This document shows, piece after piece, positions 1-8,679 of a stretch of 64,000 nucleotides of DNA. The stretch is from contig NZ_AQQY01000001.1 in NCBI RefSeq assembly GCF_000671395.1, forward strand, positions 682,001 to 746,000, written 5' to 3'. The stretch comes from Actibacterium atlanticum (GTDB lineage Bacteria > Pseudomonadota > Alphaproteobacteria > Rhodobacterales > Rhodobacteraceae). A model generated the notes under the pieces. That model was not told the origin of the DNA. It made no database searches and worked only from the letters and a program-made list of their open reading frames with translations. Each line of letters begins with the position of its first letter. Position 1 is the first letter of the stretch. Made by a program: the position numbers and the translations under genes.

Positions 1-975
1 AAAGTTCTTACCCACGATCAGTTCTGCCAGCAGCGCCTGACCGGCCTGCTTATCGTCGCCTTTGACGTCGAACATGGCAAAGCTGTCAACGTTATACAGG
101 AACCCGTCACCGGGCACCGAGGCACACAGGAAATCATCGCCCGGCACTTTGCCAGCGGCAAGAAACTCGCCCTTGGCCCAATCGCCCATGATCTGGAAGC
201 CGGCCTCGCCATTCATCACCATGGCTGTCGCAAGGTTCCAGTCGCGGCCCGAGAAGTTGTCATCGACATAGCCGCGCATTTTGCGCATCTGGTCGAATAC
301 GGCGACCATGCCATCGGATTTCAGCGTCTCCATATCCAGATCGACAAAAGCCTTCTGGAACCCGTCTGCGCCCAGAATGCCCAGAGCGACGGCTTCGAAT
401 ACGGTGGCGTCCTGCCAAGCTTGCCCGCCGTGGGCCAGCGGTGTGATGCCTGCAGCGGCCAGTTTGTCCGCAGCGGCGTTAAATTCGTCCCAGCTGTTGG
501 GCATTTCAATACCGTTGGCGGCCAGAACCTCTGCGTTGGCCCAAATCCAGTCGACACGGTGAACGTTCACCGGTGCAGCGCACCAGTTGCCATCGCACTT
601 CATGTGGCCCGCGATCGACGCAGGCAGGACATCGGCCCAGCCTTCGGCCTCGGCTACGGCAGAAATGTCGGCCAGAACGCCTTCTTCGTACCATTCCTGA
701 ATGGCTGGGCCTTTCAGCTGAACGGCGGTCGGGGCGTTGCCCGACAAAACGCGCGCCCGAAGCGCGGTCATTGCAGCATCACCGCCGCCACCGGCCACTG
801 GCATGTCTGTCCATGTGCCGCCGTTGTCAGCAAACTCTTTTTGCAAAACTGCGACAGATTTCGCTTCGCCGCCCGAAGTCCACCAATGCAGAACTTCGGC
901 CTGCGGTTCTGCCACAGCAGGCGCAGCCAGCGTTAAAGCAATAGCCGAGACGGCCGTAAATACGGTTGTTTTCAT
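1..975 (-). CDS. Sugar ABC transporter substrate-binding protein, GtsA-like (partial)
   Basis: Periplasmic binding component of a carbohydrate ABC importer (extracellular solute-binding family 1, glucose/mannose-type). The reverse strand is open from an ATG at 975 to the window edge (325 codons), so the C-terminus is missing. It begins with a typical signal peptide (MKTTVFTAVSAIALTLAAPAVA, cleavage near residue 22), followed by a mature start with an LHWWTSGGEAKSV segment typical of this family. A strong GGGAGGA ribosome site precedes the ATG. It diverges from an OmpR-type two-component system, an arrangement resembling the gtsABCD/gltRS glucose-uptake loci of Pseudomonas. Glucose as substrate is inferred from that context; the permeases and ATPase would lie to the left of the window. 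Confidence 0.88.
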   Translation of the reverse strand, partial: MKTTVFTAVSAIALTLAAPAVAEPQAEVLHWWTSGGEAKSVAVLQKEFADNGGTWTDMPVAGGGGDAAMTALRARVLSGNAPTAVQLKGPAIQEWYEEGVLADISAVAEAEGWADVLPASIAGHMKCDGNWCAAPVNVHRVDWIWANAEVLAANGIEMPNSWDEFNAAADKLAAAGITPLAHGGQAWQDATVFEAVALGILGADGFQKAFVDLDMETLKSDGMVAVFDQMRKMRGYVDDNFSGRDWNLATAMVMNGEAGFQIMGDWAKGEFLAAGKVPGDDFLCASVPGDGFLYNVDSFAMFDVKGDDKQAGQALLAELIVGKNF

Positions 976-1007
976 CAGAAATTCCTCCCATTTGCAGCCA
1001 CCTTCAC

Positions 1008-1019
1008 GGTAGCGCTATC
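1008..1019. promoter_or_regulatory. TAGCGCTATC palindromic operator before sugar-binding protein gene
   Basis: GGTAGCGCTATC is a near-perfect 12-bp inverted repeat about 33 bp upstream of the sugar-binding protein start. The same core (GTTAGCGCTATC) occurs upstream of edd at 63353-63364. GC-centred palindromes of this type are typical of LacI-family sugar regulators. The regulator is not in the window. Confidence 0.5.
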
Positions 1020-1101
1020 GCAACCATGCCGACAACGGCCTTGTTCACGCAACACGAGAACAGGCCCCCCAGATGGGATGTCGTTAGAAATCAGCTCGTT
1101 T

Positions 1102-1148
1102 TGTTACGTGATGTTACGCAAGCATTGATTTTGTTGCACGCTGTTACA
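1102..1148. promoter_or_regulatory. Phased TGTTAC direct repeats, likely response-regulator binding sites
   Basis: TGTTACG occurs at 1102 and 1112, TGTTGCA at 1132 and TGTTACA at 1142. All are in register with a 10-bp period. OmpR/PhoB-family regulators bind as head-to-tail dimers to direct repeats spaced about one helical turn, so this reads as two tandem dimer sites (1102/1112 and 1132/1142). They lie in the divergent promoter region, 49-95 bp upstream of the regulator's ATG. Autoregulation by the adjacent regulator is an inference. Confidence 0.55.
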
Positions 1149-1196
1149 AACAAGCCCAACGTGGGGTCGGGAGGACGGCCCAATGGGAGGACAAGA

Positions 1197-1937
1197 ATGA
1201 CGATTCCACGGCTTCTGGTCGTTGATGACGATGTGGAAACGCGATCCATGATGACGCAGTTCCTGCGTCAAAACGGGTTTATCGCCCTGCCCTGCGACAG
1301 CGAAGAGTCGATCCGCGCGCAGATGGACAGTGGGCGCGTCGACCTGATTTTGCTGGATGTCATGTTGGGCGATCAAAACGGGGTCGAAATCTGCGCCCGA
1401 CTGCGCCGTGAACAGGATGTGCCGATTATTTTGGTATCGGCATTATCGGCAGACCATCACCGCATGGCTGGCTATGAGGTGGGGGCAGATGACTACATCG
1501 CAAAGCCGTTCAACCCCGAGCTGTTGCTGGCCCGGGTGCGTGCCGTTTTACATCGCGCAAAACGCAGTGCCTCGCTGACCTATCGGCGCAGTATCGCGAC
1601 CTTTACCTTTGGCGGGTGGATCTATGATGGCAAACGTGACGAAGTCAGATCCCCCGAAGGGTTTCAGGTGGCCCTGTCAAAGCGAGAAACCAATTTGCTG
1701 AAAGTCCTGCTGGCGAACCCACACATCCCTCTGACCCGGGAGGAGATCGCCGCAGCGCTGGATGTTACCGGCGAGGGGCCGGATGATGCCTCGGGCCGGG
1801 CGATTGATGTGCTGGTTGGGCGGCTGCGCTCGAAGATAGAGAATAATTCGAAAGATCCCCAGATGCTGCGCACGGAGCGCGGCGTTGGCTATGTCTTTTC
1901 GGTGGATGTCGATGTCGATATGGGCAGTGACGCATGA
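1197..1937 (+). CDS. OmpR-family response regulator, GltR-like
   Basis: DNA-binding response regulator of 246 aa. The receiver domain (about residues 5-115) has the acidic pocket VVDDD, phospho-acceptor Asp54 (LILLDVMLG) and Lys103 (AKPF). A winged-helix output domain follows (about 140-235, ending RTERGVGYVFS). The frame stays open upstream to 966, but ATG 1197 is chosen because GGGAGG lies seven bases before it and the receiver begins immediately. Its stop overlaps the kinase start by 4 bp (ATGA), so the two are translationally coupled. Divergence from a sugar-binding protein gene suggests control of sugar uptake, as for GltR in pseudomonads. Confidence 0.93.
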   Translation: MTIPRLLVVDDDVETRSMMTQFLRQNGFIALPCDSEESIRAQMDSGRVDLILLDVMLGDQNGVEICARLRREQDVPIILVSALSADHHRMAGYEVGADDYIAKPFNPELLLARVRAVLHRAKRSASLTYRRSIATFTFGGWIYDGKRDEVRSPEGFQVALSKRETNLLKVLLANPHIPLTREEIAAALDVTGEGPDDASGRAIDVLVGRLRSKIENNSKDPQMLRTERGVGYVFSVDVDVDMGSDA

Positions 1938-3382
1938 AAAATGGCTTTCGCCTGCGCAGTATTGGCATGACGCTGATGTTTGCCGCATTCGTCGCCGGTC
2001 TGGCGGTCGGCGGGGCGTGGTTCTATTCATCGCAGGCTTGGCAAAGCTATCTGACGCGCAGCTATGTCACCGGCATCAGCGTGCACGAGGCCCTGCGGAT
2101 GGGCACCCCAATGCCCAATGGCGTGACCGCAACGGCGCTGGAGCCAGATCAGGCAGTGCTGGCAGATGCAGGGGCGTTTTCGCGCTTGCCCGGTTTGCCA
2201 ACCCCATCTTACGTGACCAATGTTTCAATCCTGACCGATGTCAGCCATCCGGTCAGTGGGCCGATCCTGACCTTGGGCATCGTTTCCGACAAGCTGCCCT
2301 ATTCGGTGTCGGAATTGGTATCTGAAAAAGGCGCATCCGCGGCAGAGAAGTTCGGTAATGTGACGCGGCTTTTGGCGACCTATTGCAGCGCCCCGATGAT
2401 CTTTGCGAACCTCGGTGACGGCACTTGGTGGCGCATAGACGGTGCCTCGATTTGGGGCTGTGAGGCCGTACCAACCGATCTACGGCTGCCCGCGGCTTTG
2501 CTGGCACTGGCCCTTTTGGCGGCACTGGCGACATGGCTGATTGACGTCTCGGCCCATTTCGACCGCTTTTCGCGGGCATTGCGCGGGCGCCGCCGTCTTG
2601 GTGGCCCTGAAAGCTATACGACCCGCGGCCCGGCCGAGTTGCGCGAAATCGTGGCGGCGGTGAACGCGTATCTGGAAAGCGAGCGCGCGCAGCTTTCAAA
2701 GCGCGCCATGGTGCTGTCTGGGGTTAGCCATGATCTGGGCACCCCAGCAACGCGGCTCAGGCTGCGGTCCGCACTGATCGAAGACAAAGACCTGCGTCAT
2801 AAGCTGGAAAGTGACATCGACAGCATGACGGGGATGATTGAAAGTGTTCTGACCTACACCCGTGCTGAACTAAGTTCAGAGGCGCCGCGCAAGGTCTCGT
2901 TGACCTCGTTGGTCGAGGCGCTGGTGGATGATTATTGCGATATGGGCAAACCCGTGGCCCTGCGCGCCGCCCCCCAACAGCTGGTTGAAGGTGGGCGTGT
3001 ACTTTTCACCGGGCAGTCGGGTCACGGTGCCTTGCCAGAACAACAGCGCATTCTGGTCACAGCCCGCATAATTTCATTGCAGCGCGCCGTATCCAACCTG
3101 ATCGACAACGCATTGAAATACGGGCGCCGCGCCGTGGTTGAATTAACAGCCAACGCGGATCACGCGCTGATCGTGGTCGAGGACGAAGGCTCGGGCATGT
3201 CCGCCCAGGCGATCAACGACGTAATCGCGCCGTTCAAACGTGGCGACAACACCAGCACGATCGACGGATTCGGCTTGGGCCTGACCATCGTTGCCACCGT
3301 CGCCGAACAACACGGCGGTCGGCTGTATTTCGAAACCGGCGCCCACGGGCTGCGCGCCTGTCTGGAAATCCAGCGCAACTAG
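1934..3382 (+). CDS. Sensor histidine kinase, partner of the upstream regulator
   Basis: Membrane sensor kinase of 482 aa. A transmembrane helix at about residues 10-32, a periplasmic region to about 183 and a second helix at 184-203 frame a single sensor loop. HAMP-like and dimerisation segments follow, with phospho-acceptor His266 in SGVSHDLGTPATRLRLR. The ATPase domain has an N box (SNLIDNALKYG), a G1 box (VEDEGSGMS) and a G2 box (GFGLGLTIV). The DLGTP form of the H-box matches EnvZ/GltS-like kinases. A spacer of roughly 30 residues (AAPQQLVEGGRVLFTGQSGH) precedes the N box. It probably senses sugar status together with the ABC importer; that is inference. Confidence 0.92.
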   Translation: MKNGFRLRSIGMTLMFAAFVAGLAVGGAWFYSSQAWQSYLTRSYVTGISVHEALRMGTPMPNGVTATALEPDQAVLADAGAFSRLPGLPTPSYVTNVSILTDVSHPVSGPILTLGIVSDKLPYSVSELVSEKGASAAEKFGNVTRLLATYCSAPMIFANLGDGTWWRIDGASIWGCEAVPTDLRLPAALLALALLAALATWLIDVSAHFDRFSRALRGRRRLGGPESYTTRGPAELREIVAAVNAYLESERAQLSKRAMVLSGVSHDLGTPATRLRLRSALIEDKDLRHKLESDIDSMTGMIESVLTYTRAELSSEAPRKVSLTSLVEALVDDYCDMGKPVALRAAPQQLVEGGRVLFTGQSGHGALPEQQRILVTARIISLQRAVSNLIDNALKYGRRAVVELTANADHALIVVEDEGSGMSAQAINDVIAPFKRGDNTSTIDGFGLGLTIVATVAEQHGGRLYFETGAHGLRACLEIQRN

Positions 3383-3414
3383 CTGGCCAATCAGATGGGG
3401 TTTTCGGAAAAAAA

Positions 3415-3491
3415 TGGCGCACCCAAAAGGATTCGAACCTTTGACCTCTGCCTTCGGAGGGCAGCGCTCTATCCAGCTGAGCTATGGGTGC
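3415..3491 (-). tRNA. tRNA-Arg (anticodon CCG)
   Basis: The reverse strand folds as a complete 77-nt tRNA. The acceptor stem GCACCCA pairs with TGGGTGC, followed by discriminator G and an encoded CCA. The D arm is AGCTCAGCTGGATAGAGC. The anticodon stem-loop CTGCC-CTCCGAA-GGCAG gives anticodon CCG, reading CGG (Arg). The T arm contains GGTTCGAATCC. It lies between the kinase stop and the end of sufS, in the sufS direction. Confidence 0.96.
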
Positions 3492-3539
3492 GTTGAGGGC
3501 AGGATATAGGCCATAGCCCCCTGCCCCGCAATGGATAAT

Positions 3540-4760
3540 TCAGGCGAACAGCTCGTGGCAGAGCTCAAGCGCATCGACCAGTTTGTCGACCTCGTCCGTG
3601 GTGTTGTAGAGCCCAAAGGACGCACGGCATGTGGCTGTGACCCCCAGATGATCCATCAGCGGACCGGCGCAGTGGTGACCGGCGCGCACAGCGATGCCCT
3701 TTTTGTCCAGCACGGTTGAAATGTCATGCGGATGCGCGGGCCCTTGCAGGGTAAAGCTAAAGATGCCGCCTTTGGTCTGTGACAGGCCCTGAATGTTCAG
3801 CCAGTTCAGCCCAGTCAGCTTGGTTCGGGCATAATCGGTCAATGCGCGTTCATGGGCCGCGATGTTTTCCATGCCAAGGCCCATCATATATTCAAGCGCC
3901 ACGCCCAAGCCGATCTGCTGCACAATGGCTGGTGTGCCCGCCTCGAACTTCATTGGCGGGTCGTTATAAATCACCTCGTCGCGGGACACTTCTTTGATCA
4001 TGTCGCCACCGCCCAGAAAGGGGCGCATCTCGGCCATGCGGTCTTTGCGGATATGCATCGCCCCCGAGCCAGAGGGGCCATAAAGCTTGTGCCCGGTGAT
4101 GGCATAAAAATCCGCGCCGATGTCATCGACATTCACGGGGGCATGCACGGTGGCTTGCGAGCCATCGACCAGCACAGGAACGCCCTGCGCCTTGGCACCA
4201 GTCACAATGGATTTCACATCCACAACAGTGCCCAGCACGTTGGACATATGGGTGACAGCGATCAGCTTGGTCTTGGGGGTGATGGCGTCCAGAACGGATT
4301 GCGGATCAAGATCGCCATTGGCGTCCACATCGACCCACTTCAGCACCACGCCCTGACGTTCACGCAAGAAGTGCCAAGGCACGATATTCGCGTGATGCTC
4401 CATCACCGACAAGATGATTTCGTCGCCCGCTTCCAGCCGTGGCATGGCCCAGCTATAGGCGACCATATTGATCGCTTCGGTCGTGCCCGACGTGAACACG
4501 ATTTCGTCTTCATCTGCAGCACCAAGGAACTTGGCAATCGTGCCGCGCACGGCCTCGTATTTGTCTGTCGCGAGGTTAGACAGATAGTGCAGGCCGCGAT
4601 GCACGTTGGAATATTCCATCGAGTAGGCCTGCGTGATTGCGTCAATCACCACCTGCGGCTTTTGCGCCGAAGCCCCATTGTCCAGATAGACCAGTGGCTT
4701 GTTGTTCACTTCACGCGACAGGATCGGAAAATCGCCGCGCACCTTGTGGACATCATACAT
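3540..4760 (-). CDS. sufS: Cysteine desulfurase SufS
   Basis: PLP-dependent group II cysteine desulfurase (406 aa) that mobilises sulfur for SUF Fe-S assembly. The PLP lysine is in ITGHKLYGPSG and the catalytic cysteine is Cys364 in RAGHHCAGPL. Start chosen at ATG 4760 (MYDVHKVRGDFP), which has GGAGG upstream; the open frame extends further to 4811. It is the last protein gene of the operon and overlaps the preceding YIP1-like gene by 8 bp. An inverted repeat (3497-3503/3520-3526) and a tRNA follow. No sufA, sufE/sufU or sufT (DUF59) gene is seen downstream. Confidence 0.96.
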   Translation of the reverse strand: MYDVHKVRGDFPILSREVNNKPLVYLDNGASAQKPQVVIDAITQAYSMEYSNVHRGLHYLSNLATDKYEAVRGTIAKFLGAADEDEIVFTSGTTEAINMVAYSWAMPRLEAGDEIILSVMEHHANIVPWHFLRERQGVVLKWVDVDANGDLDPQSVLDAITPKTKLIAVTHMSNVLGTVVDVKSIVTGAKAQGVPVLVDGSQATVHAPVNVDDIGADFYAITGHKLYGPSGSGAMHIRKDRMAEMRPFLGGGDMIKEVSRDEVIYNDPPMKFEAGTPAIVQQIGLGVALEYMMGLGMENIAAHERALTDYARTKLTGLNWLNIQGLSQTKGGIFSFTLQGPAHPHDISTVLDKKGIAVRAGHHCAGPLMDHLGVTATCRASFGLYNTTDEVDKLVDALELCHELFA

Positions 4761-5358
4761 TTTCAAAGCCTCCGGTGGCCGAAGTGAACCCCAGAAGGGA
4801 CATAACCACAATGATCACCATGCCAAGGGCCATGGCGGTAAAGATCATCACGATGAATACAGGCAAAAGAGACTTGAACCCGTGTAGTTCCGCAGCGAAG
4901 GCGGTGGTCAGCCACAAGGACAGCACCAAGGAAACCGGTCCAAGCAACACAGCCAATGGAGGGAAGAACAAAAGCGCGATGAACTGGATCACCTGCAAGA
5001 CCAACAAGATGGTTTGCAGCCAGACGACCAGCGCCAGAGCGCCCTCGAAATCTCCCATCCCGCCGAACTTCAGCCCGATGAAATACATCAGCCACGCTGT
5101 CAGAAACGTCAGCCCGCCCATGATCAGAGCCATCATGATAGGCGAAGCACGAAACAGCTGCGAGATCGGGTCGATGCCGCCGCCCAACAGGCGATCAGAT
5201 AGTTGTGTCAGCAACATGCCCAAGACAACGACCAAGGCCAGCCCGATCCGCCATGCCTGCGGTGGTATCGGCAGGCTCAGCACGGCACGCGCGCCCTCGC
5301 GTGGGCGGGTGATGCTTTGGATCATCAGATCCCAAAACAATTTGATCGAGAGATTCAT
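4753..5358 (-). CDS. YIP1-family integral membrane protein, suf-operon member
   Basis: Membrane protein of 201 aa from ATG 5358 (MNLSIKLFWDLMIQSITRPRE). About five hydrophobic helices match the Yip1/DUF1282-type domain. The N-terminal amphipathic segment with ITRPREGAR resembles the 'P-R' motif of these proteins. It sits between sufD and sufS with tight spacing: 4 bp after the previous YIP1-like gene and 8 bp overlap with sufS. It is therefore cotranscribed with Fe-S genes, but its role is unknown. A longer start at 5418 would overlap the upstream gene and is less likely. Confidence 0.8.
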   Translation of the reverse strand: MNLSIKLFWDLMIQSITRPREGARAVLSLPIPPQAWRIGLALVVVLGMLLTQLSDRLLGGGIDPISQLFRASPIMMALIMGGLTFLTAWLMYFIGLKFGGMGDFEGALALVVWLQTILLVLQVIQFIALLFFPPLAVLLGPVSLVLSLWLTTAFAAELHGFKSLLPVFIVMIFTAMALGMVIIVVMSLLGFTSATGGFENV

Positions 5359-5362
5359 TGGA

Positions 5363-5863
5363 TCAGCTTTCAGGTGCAGTTTCGGCCTCGCGCAGGGAGG
5401 CCCCCCACAGATAGGCAAAGCATAGGGCCACGATCAAGCCCACGGCGTTTTGTGCTGCACCCGCGCCAACAAACCCCGCGACCAGACCGTAGAACAGCCA
5501 CACAGGGGCGACCACCAACAGCGACCAGAACAGCGCAAGGCGGGCCGAGTACCAGCTCCCTTTGCCACCCAGCAATCGCGCCAGAAAGTGGCTTACGCCG
5601 GACATGACGTAGAAAAACAAAGGGGCAATGCACATCCACCCCAACAGCGCGCCGCCAATCCGCGCATCCAACGGGACAGAGGTTGCAGATTGGTCCAGAT
5701 GCGCGTCACGCGCCAGTTTGGGCAGGGTCGACACAAAGATCAGAAAGCAGGCCACCATCAAAAAAACCAGCACGCGATCCTCGCGCTGGCCTTTTTGAAG
5801 CAGCTGCCGCATCACCTTTCTTGGATGGCGGTAGCTGCGCAGGATGTCTTGGGTGACGGCCAT
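5363..5863 (-). CDS. Second YIP1-family membrane protein, suf-operon member
   Basis: Predicted membrane protein of 166 aa. A basic amphipathic N-terminus (SYRHPRKVMRQLL) precedes about four transmembrane helices. It resembles its neighbour in layout, suggesting an old duplication of a Yip1-like module, although the two are clearly diverged. It starts 2 bp after the sufD stop (sufD ends at 5866), so it is translated from the suf transcript. No catalytic or metal-binding motif is visible. Function unknown. Confidence 0.8.
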   Translation of the reverse strand: MAVTQDILRSYRHPRKVMRQLLQKGQREDRVLVFLMVACFLIFVSTLPKLARDAHLDQSATSVPLDARIGGALLGWMCIAPLFFYVMSGVSHFLARLLGGKGSWYSARLALFWSLLVVAPVWLFYGLVAGFVGAGAAQNAVGLIVALCFAYLWGASLREAETAPES

Positions 5864-5865
5864 GC

Positions 5866-7155
5866 TTAGCCGCGCCGCCGCAACAACCAGGCTTCCAGAC
5901 GATCACGAATGTCGTCAGCGATTTCCTCGCTGGAGATCTCTTCGATTGCTTCGGCAAGGAAAGCCAGCGTTAGCAGGTCGGTTGCCTCTGCATGCGGAAT
6001 GCCGCGGGACTGAAGATAAAACAAAGCGGTTTCATCAATCGCACCCGAGGTCGAACCGTGCGAACAAGCCACGTCATCGGCATAGATTTCAAGTTCCGGT
6101 TTGGCCAGAAACTGCGCATTCTCGTCCAACAGCAACGACTGGCTGATCTGATAGCCGTCGGTCTTTTGCGCGCCGGGCTGCACCAGAATCTTGCCTTGGA
6201 AGACGCCGGTAGCGCCGTTGCGCAGCACTTTCTTGAACACCTGACGGCTTTCGCAATTTACCGCGTCATGGGTGATGAACACTGTGTCATCATGATGGAA
6301 ATCACCATCCCCCATGCAGGCGCCTGCCACATGGGCGTTGGCGTTATCGCCGGTCAGCTCGATCACCACTTCGTTGCGCGTCATCACGCCATTGGCGGTC
6401 ATGGTAAAGCTTTTGAACAGGCTCTCTGCACCAAGGCGCGCGAAGATATGGGTTGCGGCGCGGCGTTCATGGTCGCGCCCTTGGGTGCGGACATGGTGGA
6501 ACTCGGCGCGGTCAGCGACGTCTACTTCCATCACTTTGTTAAAGCGCGCTGCGGCCGGGCCGTTCTCAAGAATGGTCAGTTCAGCCCCCTCTTCCACGCG
6601 GATCACGTGGTGAAGGATCGCATCCGAGTTTTCATCCTGATGCAGATAAACCAGTTGAACGGGCTTTGACACTTTGCCAGTGGCACGGATCAACACGCCA
6701 TCAGTGGCAAACGCAGTGTTCAGCGTCGCCAGAGGGCGTTGAACCGGGTCCTGCCCGCGCTCTTCCAGCTTGCCATAGATGTCTTTCGCCCAATGGATGT
6801 CAGCCTGACCAGCTTCTGCCAGACGTTCAATCTCTAGCCCTTCCAGCGCGATCTCGTCCGAGGCATCAGCGTCAAAAACACCGTCCACAAAGACCAGCTT
6901 CAACCGGTCCAGCGCGTCAAACATCGGGGCTTCGTCCTGTGGGGAGAACAAGGCAGCCGGAGTCGGTACGGGTGCTGTCAAAGACGTGGGGTTGGTGAAC
7001 CGCCAGTATTCATCGCGCGGCGCAGGCAGGCCCATGGCGTTTAGCCGGGTCAGGGCATCTGATTGCGCCATGCCAAGCCATGCCCCAGTTTGCGGCAGGC
7101 TCAGCCCTTCCAGCCGCGCCTCAAGCGCGGATTGTTTCACTTGCGGCAGGGCCAT
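5866..7155 (-). CDS. sufD: Fe-S scaffold complex protein SufD
   Basis: SufD (429 aa), a component of the SufBC2D scaffold on which Fe-S clusters are built. The C-terminal beta-helix contains the family segment CSHGSTSGAIDETALFYLQS, followed by SRGIPHAEATDLL. The N-terminal region (ALEARLEGLSLPQ) is variable, as usual. Its ATG shares one base with the sufC stop (1-bp overlap at 7155), so the genes are translationally coupled. No anomalies seen. Confidence 0.95.
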   Translation of the reverse strand: MALPQVKQSALEARLEGLSLPQTGAWLGMAQSDALTRLNAMGLPAPRDEYWRFTNPTSLTAPVPTPAALFSPQDEAPMFDALDRLKLVFVDGVFDADASDEIALEGLEIERLAEAGQADIHWAKDIYGKLEERGQDPVQRPLATLNTAFATDGVLIRATGKVSKPVQLVYLHQDENSDAILHHVIRVEEGAELTILENGPAAARFNKVMEVDVADRAEFHHVRTQGRDHERRAATHIFARLGAESLFKSFTMTANGVMTRNEVVIELTGDNANAHVAGACMGDGDFHHDDTVFITHDAVNCESRQVFKKVLRNGATGVFQGKILVQPGAQKTDGYQISQSLLLDENAQFLAKPELEIYADDVACSHGSTSGAIDETALFYLQSRGIPHAEATDLLTLAFLAEAIEEISSEEIADDIRDRLEAWLLRRRG

Positions 7156-7910
7156 TACGCCACCTCCGCCAGAATGTCGGCATAGCCGTTGTTTTCAACT
7201 TCCAGCGCCAGTTCAGGACCACCGGTTTTGACGATCTTGCCATCGGCCAGAATATGCACGACATCAGGTTTGATGTGGTCCAGCAGGCGCTGATAGTGGG
7301 TGATCACCAGAAAGCCACGGCCCTCATCCCGCAGGGCATTCACGCCTTCAGCCACCAGTTTCATGGCGTCCACATCCAGACCCGAGTCGGTTTCATCCAA
7401 GATGCACATCTTGGGTTCCAGCATGGCCATCTGCAGGATCTCATTGCGCTTCTTTTCGCCACCCGAGAAGCCGGTGTTGACCGGGCGTTTCAGCATGTCA
7501 GCGTCGATTTTCAGCGACTTTGCCTTGGCGCGGATGATTTTCAGGAAGTCAGCGGCCGAGAGTTCCTCTTCGCCGCGTGCTTTACGCTGGGCGTTCACGG
7601 CGGTGCGCAGGAAGGTCATGTTGCCCACGCCGGGGATTTCGACCGGGTATTGGAAGGCCAGAAACAGGCCCGCGGCGGCGCGTTCTTCGGGTTCCAGCTC
7701 CAGCAGGTCTTCGCCCAGCAATTCGGCGCTGCCGTCTGTGACCTCATAGCCGTCCTTGCCGGACAGAACATAAGACAGGGTCGACTTGCCCGAGCCATTG
7801 GGGCCCATGATCGCGTGCACCTTGCCGGCCTCGACCGTCAAGTCCAGACCTTTGAGGATAGCTTTATCCTCTTCTTCAAGTTTGACGTGCAGGTTTTTGA
7901 TTTCCAACAT
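7155..7910 (-). CDS. sufC: Fe-S assembly ATPase SufC
   Basis: Cytosolic ABC-type ATPase of the SufBCD complex (251 aa). Walker A is GPNGSGKST, the signature is GFSGGEKKRNEI, Walker B with catalytic Glu appears as CILDETDSGLD, and the switch histidine is in VITHYQRLL. Length is normal. It lies 66 bp after the YbjQ-like gene and overlaps sufD by one base. Confidence 0.97.
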   Translation of the reverse strand: MLEIKNLHVKLEEEDKAILKGLDLTVEAGKVHAIMGPNGSGKSTLSYVLSGKDGYEVTDGSAELLGEDLLELEPEERAAAGLFLAFQYPVEIPGVGNMTFLRTAVNAQRKARGEEELSAADFLKIIRAKAKSLKIDADMLKRPVNTGFSGGEKKRNEILQMAMLEPKMCILDETDSGLDVDAMKLVAEGVNALRDEGRGFLVITHYQRLLDHIKPDVVHILADGKIVKTGGPELALEVENNGYADILAEVA

Positions 7911-7976
7911 TTTTCACGTTTCCTTCTGCGCCCTGTTCAGGCGTTGTTTCCCATGGGCGCGCCTGCGCCCGAATTC

Positions 7977-8288
7977 TTATCCCAAAACCACCGCCGTGCC
8001 CGAGGCCGAGACCATCAGCATGTTGTTGATGACCTCATAATCCAGGTCGACCCCAACGACAGCGGTTGCGCCCTTTTCAGCGGCGCGTTCTTCCAGTTCC
8101 TTCAGCGCGGTATCGCGGGCCTCGGCCAGCGATTCCTCATAAGCACCCGAGCGCCCTCCGATGATGTCGGTGATCCCGGCAAAGATGTCGCGAAACACAT
8201 TCGCGCCCAAAATCGCCTCACCCACCACGATGCCTTTGTATTCGGCGATCTGGTAGCCCTCGACGGTTGGGGTTGTTGTGACGATCAT
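7977..8288 (-). CDS. YbjQ/UPF0145-family protein in the suf operon
   Basis: Protein of 103 aa matching the YbjQ (UPF0145, 'heavy-metal-binding domain') family. It has the N-terminal [18 protein letters not shown], central [19 protein letters not shown] and the conserved [15 protein letters not shown] strand. These proteins form pentameric rings; their function is not established. It is inserted between the small membrane protein and sufC within the Fe-S operon. Involvement in metal or cluster handling is a contextual guess only. Confidence 0.88.
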   Translation of the reverse strand: MIVTTTPTVEGYQIAEYKGIVVGEAILGANVFRDIFAGITDIIGGRSGAYEESLAEARDTALKELEERAAEKGATAVVGVDLDYEVINNMLMVSASGTAVVLG

Positions 8289-8319
8289 GGTTTCACCTTG
8301 GTTTGGCCGCTACGCGCTT

Positions 8320-8676
8320 TCATTTCCGTTCGACCTTAGGAATGCGCGAGCTCTTCTTTTGCATTTCAGCGATTTTGCGTTGCGTTTCGGCTTCTTTCTC
8401 ATCCCACCGCGCCTGTGCTTGGGTCATGTGCTCATGGCTGTTTTTCAGCGAAAGCCGCACGTCCAATGCAATGACGATCAGACCTCCGGCAATGAGGCCG
8501 ACAATCGGAACATAGTTGGACCAAGCCGAAGATAGATAGATAGAAGCAATCCCCCCGGCAACGAACCCCAGAAAGGCGCCCATTAACAGGTTGATGAACG
8601 CGAAAGGCTCACGCGCACTGTTGAGGTCGCGCTCGGCGTCCACCTGTCTGCTATGCCAGCCCTTCCCGCCAAACAT
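8320..8676 (-). CDS. Small membrane protein with coiled-coil tail, suf-operon member
   Basis: Protein of 118 aa located 3 bp downstream of the sufB stop. Two transmembrane helices (about residues 26-48 and 53-73) are followed by a charged, probably coiled-coil tail (EHMTQAQARWDEKEAETQRKI). No family recognised. Its position immediately after sufB suggests cotranscription. Confidence 0.75.
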   Translation of the reverse strand: MFGGKGWHSRQVDAERDLNSAREPFAFINLLMGAFLGFVAGGIASIYLSSAWSNYVPIVGLIAGGLIVIALDVRLSLKNSHEHMTQAQARWDEKEAETQRKIAEMQKKSSRIPKVERK

Positions 8677-8679
8677 TGC

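Noticed and set aside
966-1196. N-terminal extension of the response regulator from an ATG at 966
   Set aside because: It overlaps the divergent sugar-binding gene start and the phased repeats, has no domain match, and ATG 1197 has a strong ribosome site at the receiver-domain start.
3497-3526. Inverted repeat GGGCAGG/CCTGCCC between sufS and tRNA-Arg as a terminator
   Set aside because: The loop is long and no U-tract follows on the sufS strand, so I did not call it a terminator.
3852-4787. 311-codon forward frame opposite sufS
   Set aside because: Antisense shadow; the sufS frame carries all catalytic residues.
7080-8339. 419-codon forward frame opposite sufC and sufD
   Set aside because: Antisense shadow of well-supported suf genes; no ribosome site or domain.
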